Source of the DNA: Verrucomicrobiota bacterium | Lineage (GTDB): Bacteria > Chlamydiota > Chlamydiia > Chlamydiales > SM23-39 | Length of the DNA: 64,000 bases | NCBI GenBank assembly: GCA_018239895.1 | Contig: JAFEGL010000003.1 | Span: 186,001 to 250,000 of the forward strand | Direction of reading: 5' to 3' | Part shown: piece after piece, positions 28,422 through 37,609 of the stretch | Position numbering within the stretch: position 1 is the first letter of the stretch | How the letters are laid out: each line of letters begins with the position of its first letter | Position numbers and translations under genes: made by a program | Notes under the pieces: generated by a model | Databases searched by the model: none | Seen by the model: only the letters and a program-made list of their open reading frames with translations | What the model was told of the DNA's origin: nothing

Positions 28422-29602
28422 AGAGATTCCTTCAACATTTCCGAGACTGCGCGCCCAATGGAGAAACTTGCCGTGGCTGCTGGCGAGGGGGCATTCAAAA
28501 CATGAATCATGTTCTCCTTTTTCATCAGAGCAAAATCATCCAATAGCTTTCCATTGGGCAAAACGACTTGAGCCCGAACCCCAGTCCCTCCAGGCACAAG
28601 ATCTGCCTCTTCAATTTCAGGAACCAGTCTTTGTACGTCTCGCAAAAACACCTTTTTGTTAAAAGAACGGACGACTTCGTAACATCCAGCTTTCCAATAT
28701 CGGAGTGCCATTTTCCAAAAGCCGTCATAGCCTAAAATTTTTTTTACATCGCTCCAAACAAAATCTGTTTTTTTATATCCTTCACGCGCCATCGCCAAAA
28801 CTGCATTGGGCCCTGCTTCTACTTTCCCATTCGACATTCTAGTAAGATGGACGCCTAAAAATGGAAATCGGGGGTCGGGAACTGGATAGATTAACCCCTT
28901 CACGAGATGGCTTTTCTCTGGTTTTATATCATAATACTCTCCTCGAAACGGGACAATTCTAAAAGGGACGTCGAGACCCGATCTTTTTGCGATTTCATCG
29001 GAAAAAAGGCCCGCGCAATTGATGATAAATTGCGTTTCGAAAGATTGATTTTCTGTTTCAACAACACCTTTCGGATCAACTCGACGTACAATCCGGCCAC
29101 AGAGGACCTCGCCACCCAGCTCTTGAATGGCTGTTTTAAGTTCGAGGGCAACATCTCGAAACTGGACAGAATAGACATCTGGAACCCAAATTCCTTCAAC
29201 TGCTGTCAGATGAGGCTCGATTTCCTTGAGCCTTTCTTTTCCCACTCGTTCCAGAGTAACGCCGTTTGCAATCCCTTTTTCCTGTATCTGCTGAAGGATG
29301 GGAAGTTCTGCCTTCTGTGTAGCGACGATTACTTTTCCAAACTTTATGTGCTCTATATTTCTCGTTTTGCAGAATCTCAAAAGTTCGCTGCGTCCTTTCA
29401 GGCAGTTTTGAGCCTTTAAAGATCCTGGTCGGTAATAAACACCCGAATGGATCACGCCACTATTTCGACCCGTTTGATGCAACCCAACTTCCTTCTCCTT
29501 TTCAAGAAGCAAAACCTTAAATTGAGGTTTCATCTGGAGAATTTGGTAAGCGGTGGCTAGACCGACGATTCCTCCTCCAATCAAAACAACGTCGTATTTC
29601 AT
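28418..29602 (-). CDS. LhgO-like FAD-dependent oxidoreductase
   Basis: A 394-aa flavoprotein of the DAO superfamily. It opens with the dinucleotide motif [19 protein letters not shown] and has [26 protein letters not shown], the signature of L-2-hydroxyglutarate dehydrogenase/oxidase. The C-terminus keeps the FAD-binding [16 protein letters not shown]. In E. coli LhgO feeds electrons from L-2-hydroxyglutarate to the quinone pool. Here it sits inside a glycan operon between the transketolase pair and gmd, so it may oxidise a sugar-acid-like 2-hydroxy acid or detoxify a by-product of that pathway. The family is firm, the role here is open. Confidence 0.85.
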   Translation of the reverse strand: MKYDVVLIGGGIVGLATAYQILQMKPQFKVLLLEKEKEVGLHQTGRNSGVIHSGVYYRPGSLKAQNCLKGRSELLRFCKTRNIEHIKFGKVIVATQKAELPILQQIQEKGIANGVTLERVGKERLKEIEPHLTAVEGIWVPDVYSVQFRDVALELKTAIQELGGEVLCGRIVRRVDPKGVVETENQSFETQFIINCAGLFSDEIAKRSGLDVPFRIVPFRGEYYDIKPEKSHLVKGLIYPVPDPRFPFLGVHLTRMSNGKVEAGPNAVLAMAREGYKKTDFVWSDVKKILGYDGFWKMALRYWKAGCYEVVRSFNKKVFLRDVQRLVPEIEEADLVPGGTGVRAQVVLPNGKLLDDFALMKKENMIHVLNAPSPAATASFSIGRAVSEMLKESL

Positions 29603-29615
29603 AATTAACCTATTA

Positions 29616-30566
29616 TTAAACGGAGGCGTGTTCGAATTTTTTTACTTCAAACTTAAAATCTTGCTTTACCTTGTTTAGTATTCCTTTCGCTGAGAATCCT
29701 AGATCAGCGCAGAGCTCCTCATACGTCCCATATTGATGGACAAAATCGGAAATTGCTATCTGAGAGTACTCGACTGCAGGGAGATGCTTGACCGCGTGAA
29801 CAACACGATTGAATACACCGTCGTGGGCTGAAGCTTCTTCAATGACGAGGACTTTTCCCGTTTTTTGGACACTATTTAATACCGCGGCATGGTCGAACGG
29901 TTTTATGACTGGATAATATAAAATTTCTGGGGTGATTCCAACGTTTTTGAGGAGGTGGCTAGCTTCTAAAGCAGCTTTCAATTGGGGGCCGATGGCTACG
30001 ATCGTCAAATCATCTCCATCGAGAACTTTTATGGCTTTGTTTTGCTGGATCTCTTCGGGACCGAAAACAACACCGTGTGGCACTTCGGGCAGACGAAAAT
30101 AGTTAATACATCCGTTATTATAGGCACCTTTGAATAGCAAGTTGAATTCGATGGGGCTAGCAGGGAAAAAAATATGGGAATTTTTAAAATGGCTGATCAA
30201 CGAGATATCCGTATAGCAATGATGGCTGCATCCAAGTTGCGCATAGTCGAATGCAGATCCGACGCTAATTAAATTGAGACCTAATCTTTGATACCCAAAA
30301 TCTAACTTGATTTGCTCATACGCTCTCTCAATTATGAACGGCGCGATCGTATGCACGACAGGTATAAGGCCAGATTTAGCGACGCCTGCGGCCATGTTAA
30401 CGATGGTAGGCTCGCAAATTCCGATATTGAAATATCTACCTGGACAAGCTTTTGCGTAGGATTGGAGAATTCCGTGGCTGATGTCGCCAACCATGACTAC
30501 TAATCGAGGCTCTCCTGGCCCCACTTCGAGCATCGTATCGGCGAATTCTTGGCGCAGTTTTTTCAT
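29616..30566 (-). CDS. Transketolase, C-terminal (pyrimidine-binding) subunit
   Basis: A 316-aa chain covering the Pyr and C-terminal domains of transketolase. Seen: MVGDISHGILQSYAKACPGRYFNIGICEPTIVNMAAGVAKSGLIPVVHTIAPFI, which contains the cofactor-activating glutamate (ICE) region, and the C-terminal PVIKPFDHAAVLNSVQKTGKVLVIEEASAHDG. It pairs with the N-terminal subunit, whose stop overlaps this ATG, to make one active site at the dimer interface. Split transketolase-like pairs are common in secondary and glycan pathways, where they transfer a two-carbon ketol unit; here the acceptor is unknown. Confidence 0.88.
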   Translation of the reverse strand: MKKLRQEFADTMLEVGPGEPRLVVMVGDISHGILQSYAKACPGRYFNIGICEPTIVNMAAGVAKSGLIPVVHTIAPFIIERAYEQIKLDFGYQRLGLNLISVGSAFDYAQLGCSHHCYTDISLISHFKNSHIFFPASPIEFNLLFKGAYNNGCINYFRLPEVPHGVVFGPEEIQQNKAIKVLDGDDLTIVAIGPQLKAALEASHLLKNVGITPEILYYPVIKPFDHAAVLNSVQKTGKVLVIEEASAHDGVFNRVVHAVKHLPAVEYSQIAISDFVHQYGTYEELCADLGFSAKGILNKVKQDFKFEVKKFEHASV

Positions 30567-31342
30567 TTTAATTCCTCAAATATTAAATCCAATTCTTCGA
30601 GAGTGGGTATTTTATGATGCCATTTCCCGTGCCCTTCAACAAAACTAACGCCTTTCCCTTTGACCGTGTGAGCGATCACAGCTCTTGGTTTATCAGTCAA
30701 AGGAGAATCAAATGCTCTTTTCATCTCTTCTTCGTCGTGACCGTTGATTTCACATACGTCCCAACCAAAGGCTCTCCATTTGTCAACCAAGGGGTCGACA
30801 GGCAATATTTGAGCGGCTGAACCATTCAGGTCAATGATTGCTGTTAGACGATTTAAGCCTTGCTTGCTTGAAACCAAAGCAGTTTCCCAAATGGTCCCCT
30901 CATTGCACTCACCGTCGCCTAAAAGAGCGTAAACTCGGTTGGATTTATTCTGAATTTTCAGACCCAATGCAAGTCCTGCCGCTGTAGGAAATCCATGTCC
31001 TAATGATCCTGTGGAGGCTTCAGCTCCAGGAACTTTAGTCACATCGGGATGCCCTCCCAAAATTCCTCCCTTTAAACTGTAGGAGCTCATTTGTTCATCG
31101 TTCAGAAATCCAAATTTATGTAGAACTACATAGAGAGCTGCAGCTCCATGCCCCTTACTGAGAATAAAATAATCTCGCTCGTTCCAATGAGGTCGTTTAG
31201 AATCGAAACGCAAAACATTCGCATATAAGTAGTGGATCAGATCGACAATGGAAAACGAGCTGGGAATATGCCCCTCTTTCGACCGATAGATCATTTCAAC
31301 GATCTTCCGTCTGAGATCGGCATTCAATTTCTTGGGATTCAT
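30563..31342 (-). CDS. Transketolase, N-terminal (diphosphate-binding) subunit
   Basis: A 259-aa chain with the ThDP diphosphate-binding domain: FILSKGHGAAALYVVL (His65), GGHPDVTKVPGAEASTGSLGHGFPTAAGLALG, and the metal-binding motif LLGDGECNEGTIWETAL, ending with ALIDLN-like AIIDLNGS and AHTVKGKGVSFVEG. It supplies half of the transketolase site with the following gene. It lies between the alcohol dehydrogenase and the C-terminal subunit, probably as part of one sugar-modifying step rather than the pentose phosphate pathway. Confidence 0.9.
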   Translation of the reverse strand: MNPKKLNADLRRKIVEMIYRSKEGHIPSSFSIVDLIHYLYANVLRFDSKRPHWNERDYFILSKGHGAAALYVVLHKFGFLNDEQMSSYSLKGGILGGHPDVTKVPGAEASTGSLGHGFPTAAGLALGLKIQNKSNRVYALLGDGECNEGTIWETALVSSKQGLNRLTAIIDLNGSAAQILPVDPLVDKWRAFGWDVCEINGHDEEEMKRAFDSPLTDKPRAVIAHTVKGKGVSFVEGHGKWHHKIPTLEELDLIFEELK

Positions 31343-31354
31343 CGGATATTCCTT

Positions 31355-32392
31355 CTAGGTAAAATTTACTAAACCTCTGGCTATTAAACCTTTGTCCAAC
31401 AATTGCATGAGATGGTTGATTTCATCGAGCCGCACTTCATGACTAATCATCGGTTTTAAGAGATTATCTTCTTTGATGAATAGTTGAGCATATCTAGGTA
31501 CATCGCGATCAATTTGAGTGCTCCCCCCCCAAGTCCCCACAATTTTCTTCCCTCGAATCAAGTCAAAAGGATCAATTTGAATTTTATCCCCCTTGGGAAG
31601 ATTTCCGGCAAGGACGCAATATCCACCCGATGGGCGAACTGCCTCAAAAGCCATTTCCATGACCTCTTTGCGTCCCGCCGATTCGAGAGCAAAATCGGCC
31701 CCTTTTCCTTTAAAAATTTCGATTATTTTATCTTTTACATTTTCTTTGATTGCGTGGATTGCATGGGTGGCTCCCATTTGGAGGGCTCTCTCCAGCTTTT
31801 CTTCGTGGACATCAATCGCGACTATCGGATTAGCTTTCATGAATTTAGCTGCTAAAATTGCACTGAGGCCTATTCCTCCAATTCCAAATACAGCAATCGA
31901 CTGGCCGCTTTGAACTTGCATATCGTTCATCACAACTCCAGCTCCCGTCGGAATCGCGCAACCTAAGAGAGCCGCTTCTTTCAAAGAGATGTCTGAAGGG
32001 ATCGGTATGAGTCGGTTTTCGGAAATGACAGCTTTTTCTAAAAAGGTACTGATAGCGCCAGAGTTGATATTTTGCCCTTCGCAGAGGTAATTCGCATTCG
32101 GGACATCGATTCCAGAGCCTTTGATCCATGATAGGACAACATGGTCGCCAGGCTTGACTTTAGTGACGCCTTCCCCAACATCCAAAACGATTCCAGAGCC
32201 TTCGTGTCCTAAAGTATGTGGGAGATAGGGATCCGGGCCTTTTGTCCCTTTCCATTCGTTCAATTGGGAATGGCACAATCCTGCATAGGCCATTTTCACA
32301 AGCACTTGACCTCTTTTCAAGGCGGGGAGGGAGATTTCTCGTATTTCAAGTGGCTGATTGAGGCGAACCAATAGGGCAGCTTTAGTCTTCAT
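31355..32392 (-). CDS. Zinc-type (MDR) alcohol dehydrogenase lacking the structural-zinc cysteines
   Basis: A 345-aa medium-chain dehydrogenase. Catalytic zinc ligands are present (GLCHSQL Cys40, LGHEGSG His63/Glu64, and Cys in LLGCAIPTGAG), as is the nucleotide motif VFGIGGIGLSAI. The lobe that normally carries four closely spaced cysteines reads KGSGIDVPNANYLCEGQNI with a single cysteine, so the structural zinc is probably missing. It resembles class III ADH in its order of motifs. It is followed 12 bases later by the transketolase pair and has its own promoter. Likely oxidises or reduces a sugar-derived alcohol or aldehyde. Confidence 0.85.
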   Translation of the reverse strand: MKTKAALLVRLNQPLEIREISLPALKRGQVLVKMAYAGLCHSQLNEWKGTKGPDPYLPHTLGHEGSGIVLDVGEGVTKVKPGDHVVLSWIKGSGIDVPNANYLCEGQNINSGAISTFLEKAVISENRLIPIPSDISLKEAALLGCAIPTGAGVVMNDMQVQSGQSIAVFGIGGIGLSAILAAKFMKANPIVAIDVHEEKLERALQMGATHAIHAIKENVKDKIIEIFKGKGADFALESAGRKEVMEMAFEAVRPSGGYCVLAGNLPKGDKIQIDPFDLIRGKKIVGTWGGSTQIDRDVPRYAQLFIKEDNLLKPMISHEVRLDEINHLMQLLDKGLIARGLVNFT

Positions 32393-32447
32393 ACGACCTT
32401 GTGGAACAGATGGAGATAAAATCGAAAGAGGTTATAAATTTTTCAAC

Positions 32448-32476
32448 ACTATATACCCCACGCTCAGCGAAGTCAA
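32448..32476 (-). promoter_or_regulatory. Internal promoter for the dehydrogenase-transketolase-gmd block
   Basis: Minus strand: -35 TTGACT (32471-32476), 17-base spacer, -10 TATAGT (32448-32453), placed in the only sizeable gap (80 bases) of the minus-strand operon. The -35 box overlaps the stop codon of the upstream glycosyltransferase. Predicted start about 50 bases before the dehydrogenase ATG. Confidence 0.7.
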
Positions 32477-33366
32477 GGAAGCTTCCGTAAGCAATTCATT
32501 GTTTTTCTACAAAAAGCTCTGAGGAAATATCTCCACAAGGAAGGTTTTCTAAGAAGGTAGATCAGAATGTCGGCAGAAACGAGTCCTAGAACTCCCGATT
32601 TTAGAAAGCATTTCCGATAGGAGGGGGCTTCTTGAGCCAATTTGGCGAACAGGTGTTTATAGAGCTCGATTTTTTTCCGATAAGAGCGATTCCAAGTCGA
32701 TCCGTAAGATTGAGCCGAAAGACGAAACGCTCCGAATGATTCAGGAATGAAAACAATTCCATGAAGGAGCGCAATTTTGCAATTGAGGTACCAATCGCAA
32801 AGATGCTTTAACGCTCCATCTAAACATCCATATTCGAGTAGTAATTCCTTTCGATATAAAGATGCGTGAGTCGGAATCCACAAAGGTGTTTTGAAATAAA
32901 TATCTGCAATTTTTTCTGCTGGCATCAAGACTTCTGTTTTTTCTCGACAAATCGACTTTCTAAAGAACCGATATGGCTTTTGGTCATGAAAAAATGTCGG
33001 TTCAGAACAGCAAATTCCCACTTCTTTATGCCGATCCAAAGCGGCGGCGCCTTTTTCAAAAATACCAGGAAGCACCCGGTCATCGGCTGCAGCCAAAACG
33101 ACATATTTTCCTCGGGCCGCTCGAATCGCCGTGTTCATGGTTTTCGCAGGCCCTTGATTGGCCTCATTTTGAAGGAGAACCAGACCTGGTTGAGTCTTCT
33201 GATATTCTCTAATCCATTCTACGCTCCCATCTGTTGAAGCATCGTCGATTACAATTACCTCAACTGGTTTAGTAGATTGATTATAAATAGCTTCCAAACA
33301 TTCAGGTAAGTATTGGAGATGGTTGTAGTTTGTCACTAAAACAGATACGTCGACTGATTTTTGCAT
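32473..33366 (-). CDS. Glycosyltransferase family 2
   Basis: A 297-aa GT-A inverting glycosyltransferase. It opens VDVSVLVTNYNHLQYLPECLEAIYNQSTKPVEVIVIDDASTDGSVEWI, with the usual nucleotide-binding Asp residues, and has ANQGPAKTMNTAIRAARGKYVVLAAADD, where ADD takes the place of DxD. The C-terminus has a basic, aromatic patch (LLRKPSLWRYFLRAFCRK) that could contact the membrane. It begins 2 bases after the stop of the previous gene. Donor and acceptor are not predictable from sequence. Confidence 0.88.
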   Translation of the reverse strand: MQKSVDVSVLVTNYNHLQYLPECLEAIYNQSTKPVEVIVIDDASTDGSVEWIREYQKTQPGLVLLQNEANQGPAKTMNTAIRAARGKYVVLAAADDRVLPGIFEKGAAALDRHKEVGICCSEPTFFHDQKPYRFFRKSICREKTEVLMPAEKIADIYFKTPLWIPTHASLYRKELLLEYGCLDGALKHLCDWYLNCKIALLHGIVFIPESFGAFRLSAQSYGSTWNRSYRKKIELYKHLFAKLAQEAPSYRKCFLKSGVLGLVSADILIYLLRKPSLWRYFLRAFCRKTMNCLRKLP

Positions 33367-33368
33367 AA

Positions 33369-34712
33369 CTATTTGTATTTAGAGGATGAAAGGTAGGCTT
33401 CGCACGGCACTTCCATAACGTCGTATAAATCGATGTGAACAGGATGAAGCATGCTTTTAAACTCTCTCTGCTTGGGTGTATAACTCTTCCAAGACTCAGC
33501 AGGTAATGGGAGCAGCTCGAGAAATTCTTCTGTAGCTTGCATGAGCTCTTCTTCTTCCAGGTCGATGTATTCAATGCCTTCCTCGAAGGACATAATGCCG
33601 ACATCGAAAAAGCAGGGCCGTTTCAAAAGCTCTTTCCAATGAATTAATTCACCGGATTTTTTATCAAAGACATGCTTCGGATAAAATCGGCATCGATTTT
33701 TTGGAACAATTGCCGCCAATTCTGTGTAATTCAATCCTAATACGGGGATATTACAGATCGGTCCAAATACTTCAGGGCCTGTTTTGGGAAAAACAGCAAA
33801 CGAGCATTGAGAAAAGAGGCGAAAGTCATTTTCTTCAGATGCGAAGGGTGAATTAAAGTATTCAACATAGCCTTTGCGTGGCGCCAAATGGGGCTGCTCG
33901 TCCCTACCTTGCATAACAATTGTAAATCCCTTCGAGATCAAGAAATCAATCATCGGGTTGTATCTTTCCGGGTGATTGATTCTCCTGTTATTTCGGAGCT
34001 TATGGCGGTAATCCTTGCAGTTCAAGTTCATCACTACATAAGGTCCATCGATCTTCAATTGCCGCAAAAGTTCACTATTCTGTGGCTTTGCATGTCTCGA
34101 TGGGGAGTTGTAGGTGAGTTTCATCATGTCTTGGTAAATATCTCGGCGATAATCGTAGCCTCTTTGCACATGAATGTAGGTATCTAAAAAAGGCTTTGAA
34201 AACGGGGTAGATTCTTGCAGCACAGGATCAAATGCATCTACATATCTTGAGATATTGACCGGGTTTTTCCTGCAGAAGGTCATGTCGAAAAGATAGAGGG
34301 CATGAGGCCATCGGCAACAAGCATGGGCGTAGATCGGATTGTAGGTGTAATATTGGCCGAATTCCGATCGAAAAAGGGTAAATAGAAGCCTCGACAGCCA
34401 ATTGTCGAAGGCGATGATCTGCACTTCTGGGCAAATCAATTTCGCCAACCGAACTACTCTCTGAGAATTGGGGATAAGCACAACTAGGCAAGCTGGCCCT
34501 CTTTCCCTCTTCCAGCAATTCGCGTAATGCATGAGAAGAAGCCACGTTCCAAAATCAAATCTCGTCATAAAAAAAAGCTGAGTCGAACGGGGAATCTTAT
34601 CGATCCTTTCAAAAAAATAGCGCTTTAGAAAGGGCAAATAGAACAAGTTAAAGAGGATATAAAATGGGAGCAGTATAGCTTTGGCGAGTTTTTTAAATAT
34701 AAGTCGTTTCAC
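33369..34712 (-). CDS. Putative glycosyltransferase (TIGR04372-like)
   Basis: A 447-aa protein with an N-terminal hydrophobic stretch (ILLPFYILFNLFYLPFLKRYFF) that could anchor it to the membrane, followed by a GT-B-like body. The segment PYVVMNLNCKDYRHKLRNNRRINHPERYNPMIDFLISKGFTIVMQGRD, and later FRLFSQCSFAVFPKTGPEVFGPICNIPVLGLNY, resemble the donor-binding half of a GT9-like family annotated as TIGR04372 in glycan loci. It overlaps the ABC transporter gene by 20 bases. Enzymatic function is inferred from these motifs and the locus. Confidence 0.65.
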   Translation of the reverse strand: MKRLIFKKLAKAILLPFYILFNLFYLPFLKRYFFERIDKIPRSTQLFFMTRFDFGTWLLLMHYANCWKRERGPACLVVLIPNSQRVVRLAKLICPEVQIIAFDNWLSRLLFTLFRSEFGQYYTYNPIYAHACCRWPHALYLFDMTFCRKNPVNISRYVDAFDPVLQESTPFSKPFLDTYIHVQRGYDYRRDIYQDMMKLTYNSPSRHAKPQNSELLRQLKIDGPYVVMNLNCKDYRHKLRNNRRINHPERYNPMIDFLISKGFTIVMQGRDEQPHLAPRKGYVEYFNSPFASEENDFRLFSQCSFAVFPKTGPEVFGPICNIPVLGLNYTELAAIVPKNRCRFYPKHVFDKKSGELIHWKELLKRPCFFDVGIMSFEEGIEYIDLEEEELMQATEEFLELLPLPAESWKSYTPKQREFKSMLHPVHIDLYDVMEVPCEAYLSSSKYK

Positions 34713-36585
34713 TGACCAATTCTCCCGCCATTTTGTCCGATTGTAGCTCCCATAATTTGGCGTAGCGCCCCTTCCGCGCTAGGAGGTCTTCATGCTTGCC
34801 AGTTTCGATGACTTTTCCTCGTTCAAGGACAATGATTTGGTCTGCGCCAATGATCGTCGAAAGACGGTGGGCCACAATGATCAACGTGATGCTTCTTCCC
34901 ATGTTATCAAGAGAATTTTGGATAAGCCGCTCGGAGCAGCTGTCGAGGTTGCTTGTTGCTTCATCCAGAACAAGAATTTCAGGATTTCTGAGGAGAGCTC
35001 GAGCCAATGCGATCCTTTGTCTTTCACCCCCGGAAAGCTTATAACCCCTTTCGCCAACGACAGTTCCATAACGTTGCGGCAAATGGTCTATGAAATCGGC
35101 CACTCCTGCTAATGCGGCAACATGTTCGATTTCTTGCACCGATGCATTTAGATCTCCAAATCGGATATTCTCTTCGATCGTTCCGTTAAATACGAATGTA
35201 TCTTGACTGACGACGCCGATTCTCCGTCTCCAGCTTTCATGTGAAATTGAATTCAAGGGCTTGGAATCTACAAAAATCTGCCCTTCAGTGGGTTTTTGGA
35301 GGCTTAAAATCAAATCGAGAATGGATGATTTGCCGGCCCCCGACAAGCCGACAAAGGCAGCAGTAGCCCCCTTTGGGATAGTGAATGAAACATGTTCGAT
35401 AGCAGGTTTCAATGTCGCTGGGTATTGAAGGGACACATTTCTAAATTCAAGGTCGCTTTCCCATACTTTCAAATCCTCTCCCGTCAGGGGATCGTATTCC
35501 TTCCCTTGATCGTCTAAAATTTCATTCAGTCTGAGTATTGATCCGTAATGAGTGCCGGTAGATCCGATTGCGCTCATAGCAATTTGGAGCCTCGTCGCCA
35601 ACCGGTATGTTAATGCAATATAAGTCAGCAGATTTGGCAACGCGGTCTCTCCAGGCTTTGAAAGGATGAATGAGCCTAGGATGAGAATGGCGCCGACAAG
35701 CAGGACGTTGACGGTCTCATTGATCGTAGGAATGACGTTGTTCCAAAAATGGACTCTCTTGCTGCTTTGGACGACTTCGTTCAATACGTTGTTGATCTTT
35801 TCTATGATATACTTTTGTCTGTAGAAAATATGAATTGGCCTAATTCCTTGGAGCGATTGAACGGTCTGATGGCTGAATTCGAAAAGATGGTTCGTCAAGA
35901 GGGCTGAATATTTCAATACTTTATTGATCAATGTCTTCTGACAAATAGCGAAGAGGAGAAATAAAACTAGAGTCGTTAGAGTTAGGGGAGGAGAAATACA
36001 ATATAAAACGCAAAGAAGTCCAATGCACATGAAGATCGACACAGAGAATCGATTCAAAGATTCAAAAAGGACAGGAATGAATGTGGCAGGCGTCTTGGCG
36101 CACTCGCTGAGATCACCGATTTTATATTGAGATACAAACGGGAAGCTGAACTTAAATATCTGATGATAAATTTTTTTCTGAGTTACCGTTTGTACTTGGA
36201 GAGAAAAAATCGAAGTTCCATAAAGGCCGAGAAAACTGACCAACCCTCTAAATGCTTGGAAGACAATCGCCGCAAGAATATAGAGATAGAACAACTGCAT
36301 TGGGGCATATTCAAAACCCCACTTCGTCGCATCGAAAATAGATAAAAAACCTAGATCTTGCGATGGTTTTCCTTCCAGAGCTGAGAAAGCGAGAAAAATG
36401 AAGGCGAAAGAACCCCCTTCTAACACTGCTGCAAGAAGGTGAGGGATGAAAATGAGGATCAAGTACCAGCAATTAGAAAAACTGGGACCTAAAAAGATTT
36501 CCCAAATGGGGCTTAGCTTGATTCGTTTCATGAAGAAGATCATTCTCTGTTGGTGTGATTTTATCGCACAGTCAAGAAATCCCAT
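34693..36585 (-). CDS. ABC exporter, fused permease and ATPase (MsbA-like)
   Basis: A 630-aa half-transporter that should dimerise in the inner membrane and flip a lipid-linked glycan or lipid. The permease half (about residues 30-340) shows six hydrophobic segments. The ATPase half has Walker A VGLSGAGKSSILDL, Q-loop GVVSQDTFVF, signature YKLSGGERQRIALARALL, Walker B ILVLDEATSNLD and the H-loop VAHRLSTI. The start at 36585 is preferred because AAGGAG lies 11 bases before it; later ATGs at 36543 and 36531 have no good site. First gene of the long minus-strand operon, divergent from a methyltransferase gene. Confidence 0.9.
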   Translation of the reverse strand: MGFLDCAIKSHQQRMIFFMKRIKLSPIWEIFLGPSFSNCWYLILIFIPHLLAAVLEGGSFAFIFLAFSALEGKPSQDLGFLSIFDATKWGFEYAPMQLFYLYILAAIVFQAFRGLVSFLGLYGTSIFSLQVQTVTQKKIYHQIFKFSFPFVSQYKIGDLSECAKTPATFIPVLFESLNRFSVSIFMCIGLLCVLYCISPPLTLTTLVLFLLFAICQKTLINKVLKYSALLTNHLFEFSHQTVQSLQGIRPIHIFYRQKYIIEKINNVLNEVVQSSKRVHFWNNVIPTINETVNVLLVGAILILGSFILSKPGETALPNLLTYIALTYRLATRLQIAMSAIGSTGTHYGSILRLNEILDDQGKEYDPLTGEDLKVWESDLEFRNVSLQYPATLKPAIEHVSFTIPKGATAAFVGLSGAGKSSILDLILSLQKPTEGQIFVDSKPLNSISHESWRRRIGVVSQDTFVFNGTIEENIRFGDLNASVQEIEHVAALAGVADFIDHLPQRYGTVVGERGYKLSGGERQRIALARALLRNPEILVLDEATSNLDSCSERLIQNSLDNMGRSITLIIVAHRLSTIIGADQIIVLERGKVIETGKHEDLLARKGRYAKLWELQSDKMAGELVSETTYI

Positions 36586-36621
36586 GCAATAAAAAACTCC
36601 TTGGATCTGCCTAGAAATTTG

Positions 36622-36650
36622 TTGATTTGCCCTTCTTGGAAAGTTAGGAT
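36622..36650 (+). promoter_or_regulatory. Promoter for the methyltransferase gene at 36681
   Basis: -35 TTGATT (36622-36627), 17-base spacer, -10 TAGGAT (36645-36650), within the divergent intergenic region. An AGGAG ribosome site (about 36667-36671) lies 9 bases before the ATG. Confidence 0.6.
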
Positions 36651-36680
36651 ATTCATTCTTAAACACAGGAGATCTCATTA

Positions 36681-37574
36681 ATGGGAATTGCAAAAGGTCC
36701 AGCCATACTTCTTATGAAAGAAGCTCTTAGACGCCCTTTCCAAGGGTCAGTTTTGACCCTGGGAAAACAAGAGCTTTTGATGTCCCCGTATCAGTTAAAA
36801 CACTATGCCAAGAAAGCTGGCTTGCCTCTGAACATTCCCCGTTATTCAGACCCTTACGCTCCGATGGTCGACAAAGATTTTTTCTCTCTCCTCGGCTTTT
36901 CTGAAGTCCACTCTCTCGATTATTCGGAATTTGAGGGCGCTTCAGTGATTTTTGACTTAAACAGCGGCCAAACACCAGAGAAATACAAAGAAGCTTTTGA
37001 TGTTATTTATGACGGCGGGACGATGGAGCACATTTTTCATTTGCCGAATGCTTTAAAGAGCGTTATTTGGATGTTAAAGCCAGGAGGACGGATCATTCAT
37101 CTTTGTCCTGCATCTAATCACCTAGAACATAGCTTCTACATGTTCTCCCCCACATTCTTTTCCGATTTTTATAAAACGAATCAATTCGACATCAATTCGA
37201 TCCAGATCGTAAGGTGTACTCCTTGCTTTGATTACGAATGGGTCACTTATGATTACCATTCTTTGTGCATGGCTCATACCGACGTGGGAATGGGTAGATT
37301 GGATAAGGGAATGTACTTGGTCCACACGGTGGTCACTAAAACGGAATGCTCGACAAGCTCAGCCATTCCCAATCAGAGCATCTATTCAAGTGCACTCTGG
37401 GATCTGCCCAAAGTGACTTCAAAGAGATCTTGGCTTGCAAGACGCTTTAAGCCAGAAACATTGAGGAAATGGAAACAAATCTTTAAAAGAAGCCCAGTCT
37501 ACCCTTTGTGGGCTTACTGTAAGCTAAAAGCGAGAAAACACGGAATTCCGTTGAAAGTCGCAGATAAGTTTTAA
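36681..37574 (+). CDS. Class I SAM-dependent methyltransferase
   Basis: A 297-aa predicted methyltransferase. The SAM-binding glycine motif is diverged, but the central FDVIYDGGTMEHIFHLPNALKSVIWMLKPGGRIIHLCPASNHLEH matches motifs II and III of Methyltransf_11/23 proteins. A basic C-terminal tail (RRFKPETLRKWKQIFKRSPVYPLW) may bind membrane or a charged acceptor. It is transcribed alone from its own promoter and ends at a strong hairpin. Probable role: O-methylation of a glycan residue, inferred from the locus. Confidence 0.7.
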   Translation: MGIAKGPAILLMKEALRRPFQGSVLTLGKQELLMSPYQLKHYAKKAGLPLNIPRYSDPYAPMVDKDFFSLLGFSEVHSLDYSEFEGASVIFDLNSGQTPEKYKEAFDVIYDGGTMEHIFHLPNALKSVIWMLKPGGRIIHLCPASNHLEHSFYMFSPTFFSDFYKTNQFDINSIQIVRCTPCFDYEWVTYDYHSLCMAHTDVGMGRLDKGMYLVHTVVTKTECSTSSAIPNQSIYSSALWDLPKVTSKRSWLARRFKPETLRKWKQIFKRSPVYPLWAYCKLKARKHGIPLKVADKF

Positions 37575-37575
37575 C

Positions 37576-37598
37576 CCCTTCACCCAGTGGGTGAAGGG
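37576..37598. terminator. Perfect 10-bp hairpin between convergent methyltransferase genes
   Basis: CCCTTCACCC, loop AGT, GGGTGAAGGG. It lies 1 base after the stop codon of the methyltransferase at 36681-37574 and 12 bases from the stop of the FkbM gene. No T-run follows, so it is a bidirectional or processing-type 3' end. Confidence 0.65.
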
Positions 37599-37609
37599 CT
37601 TCAGAAGGG

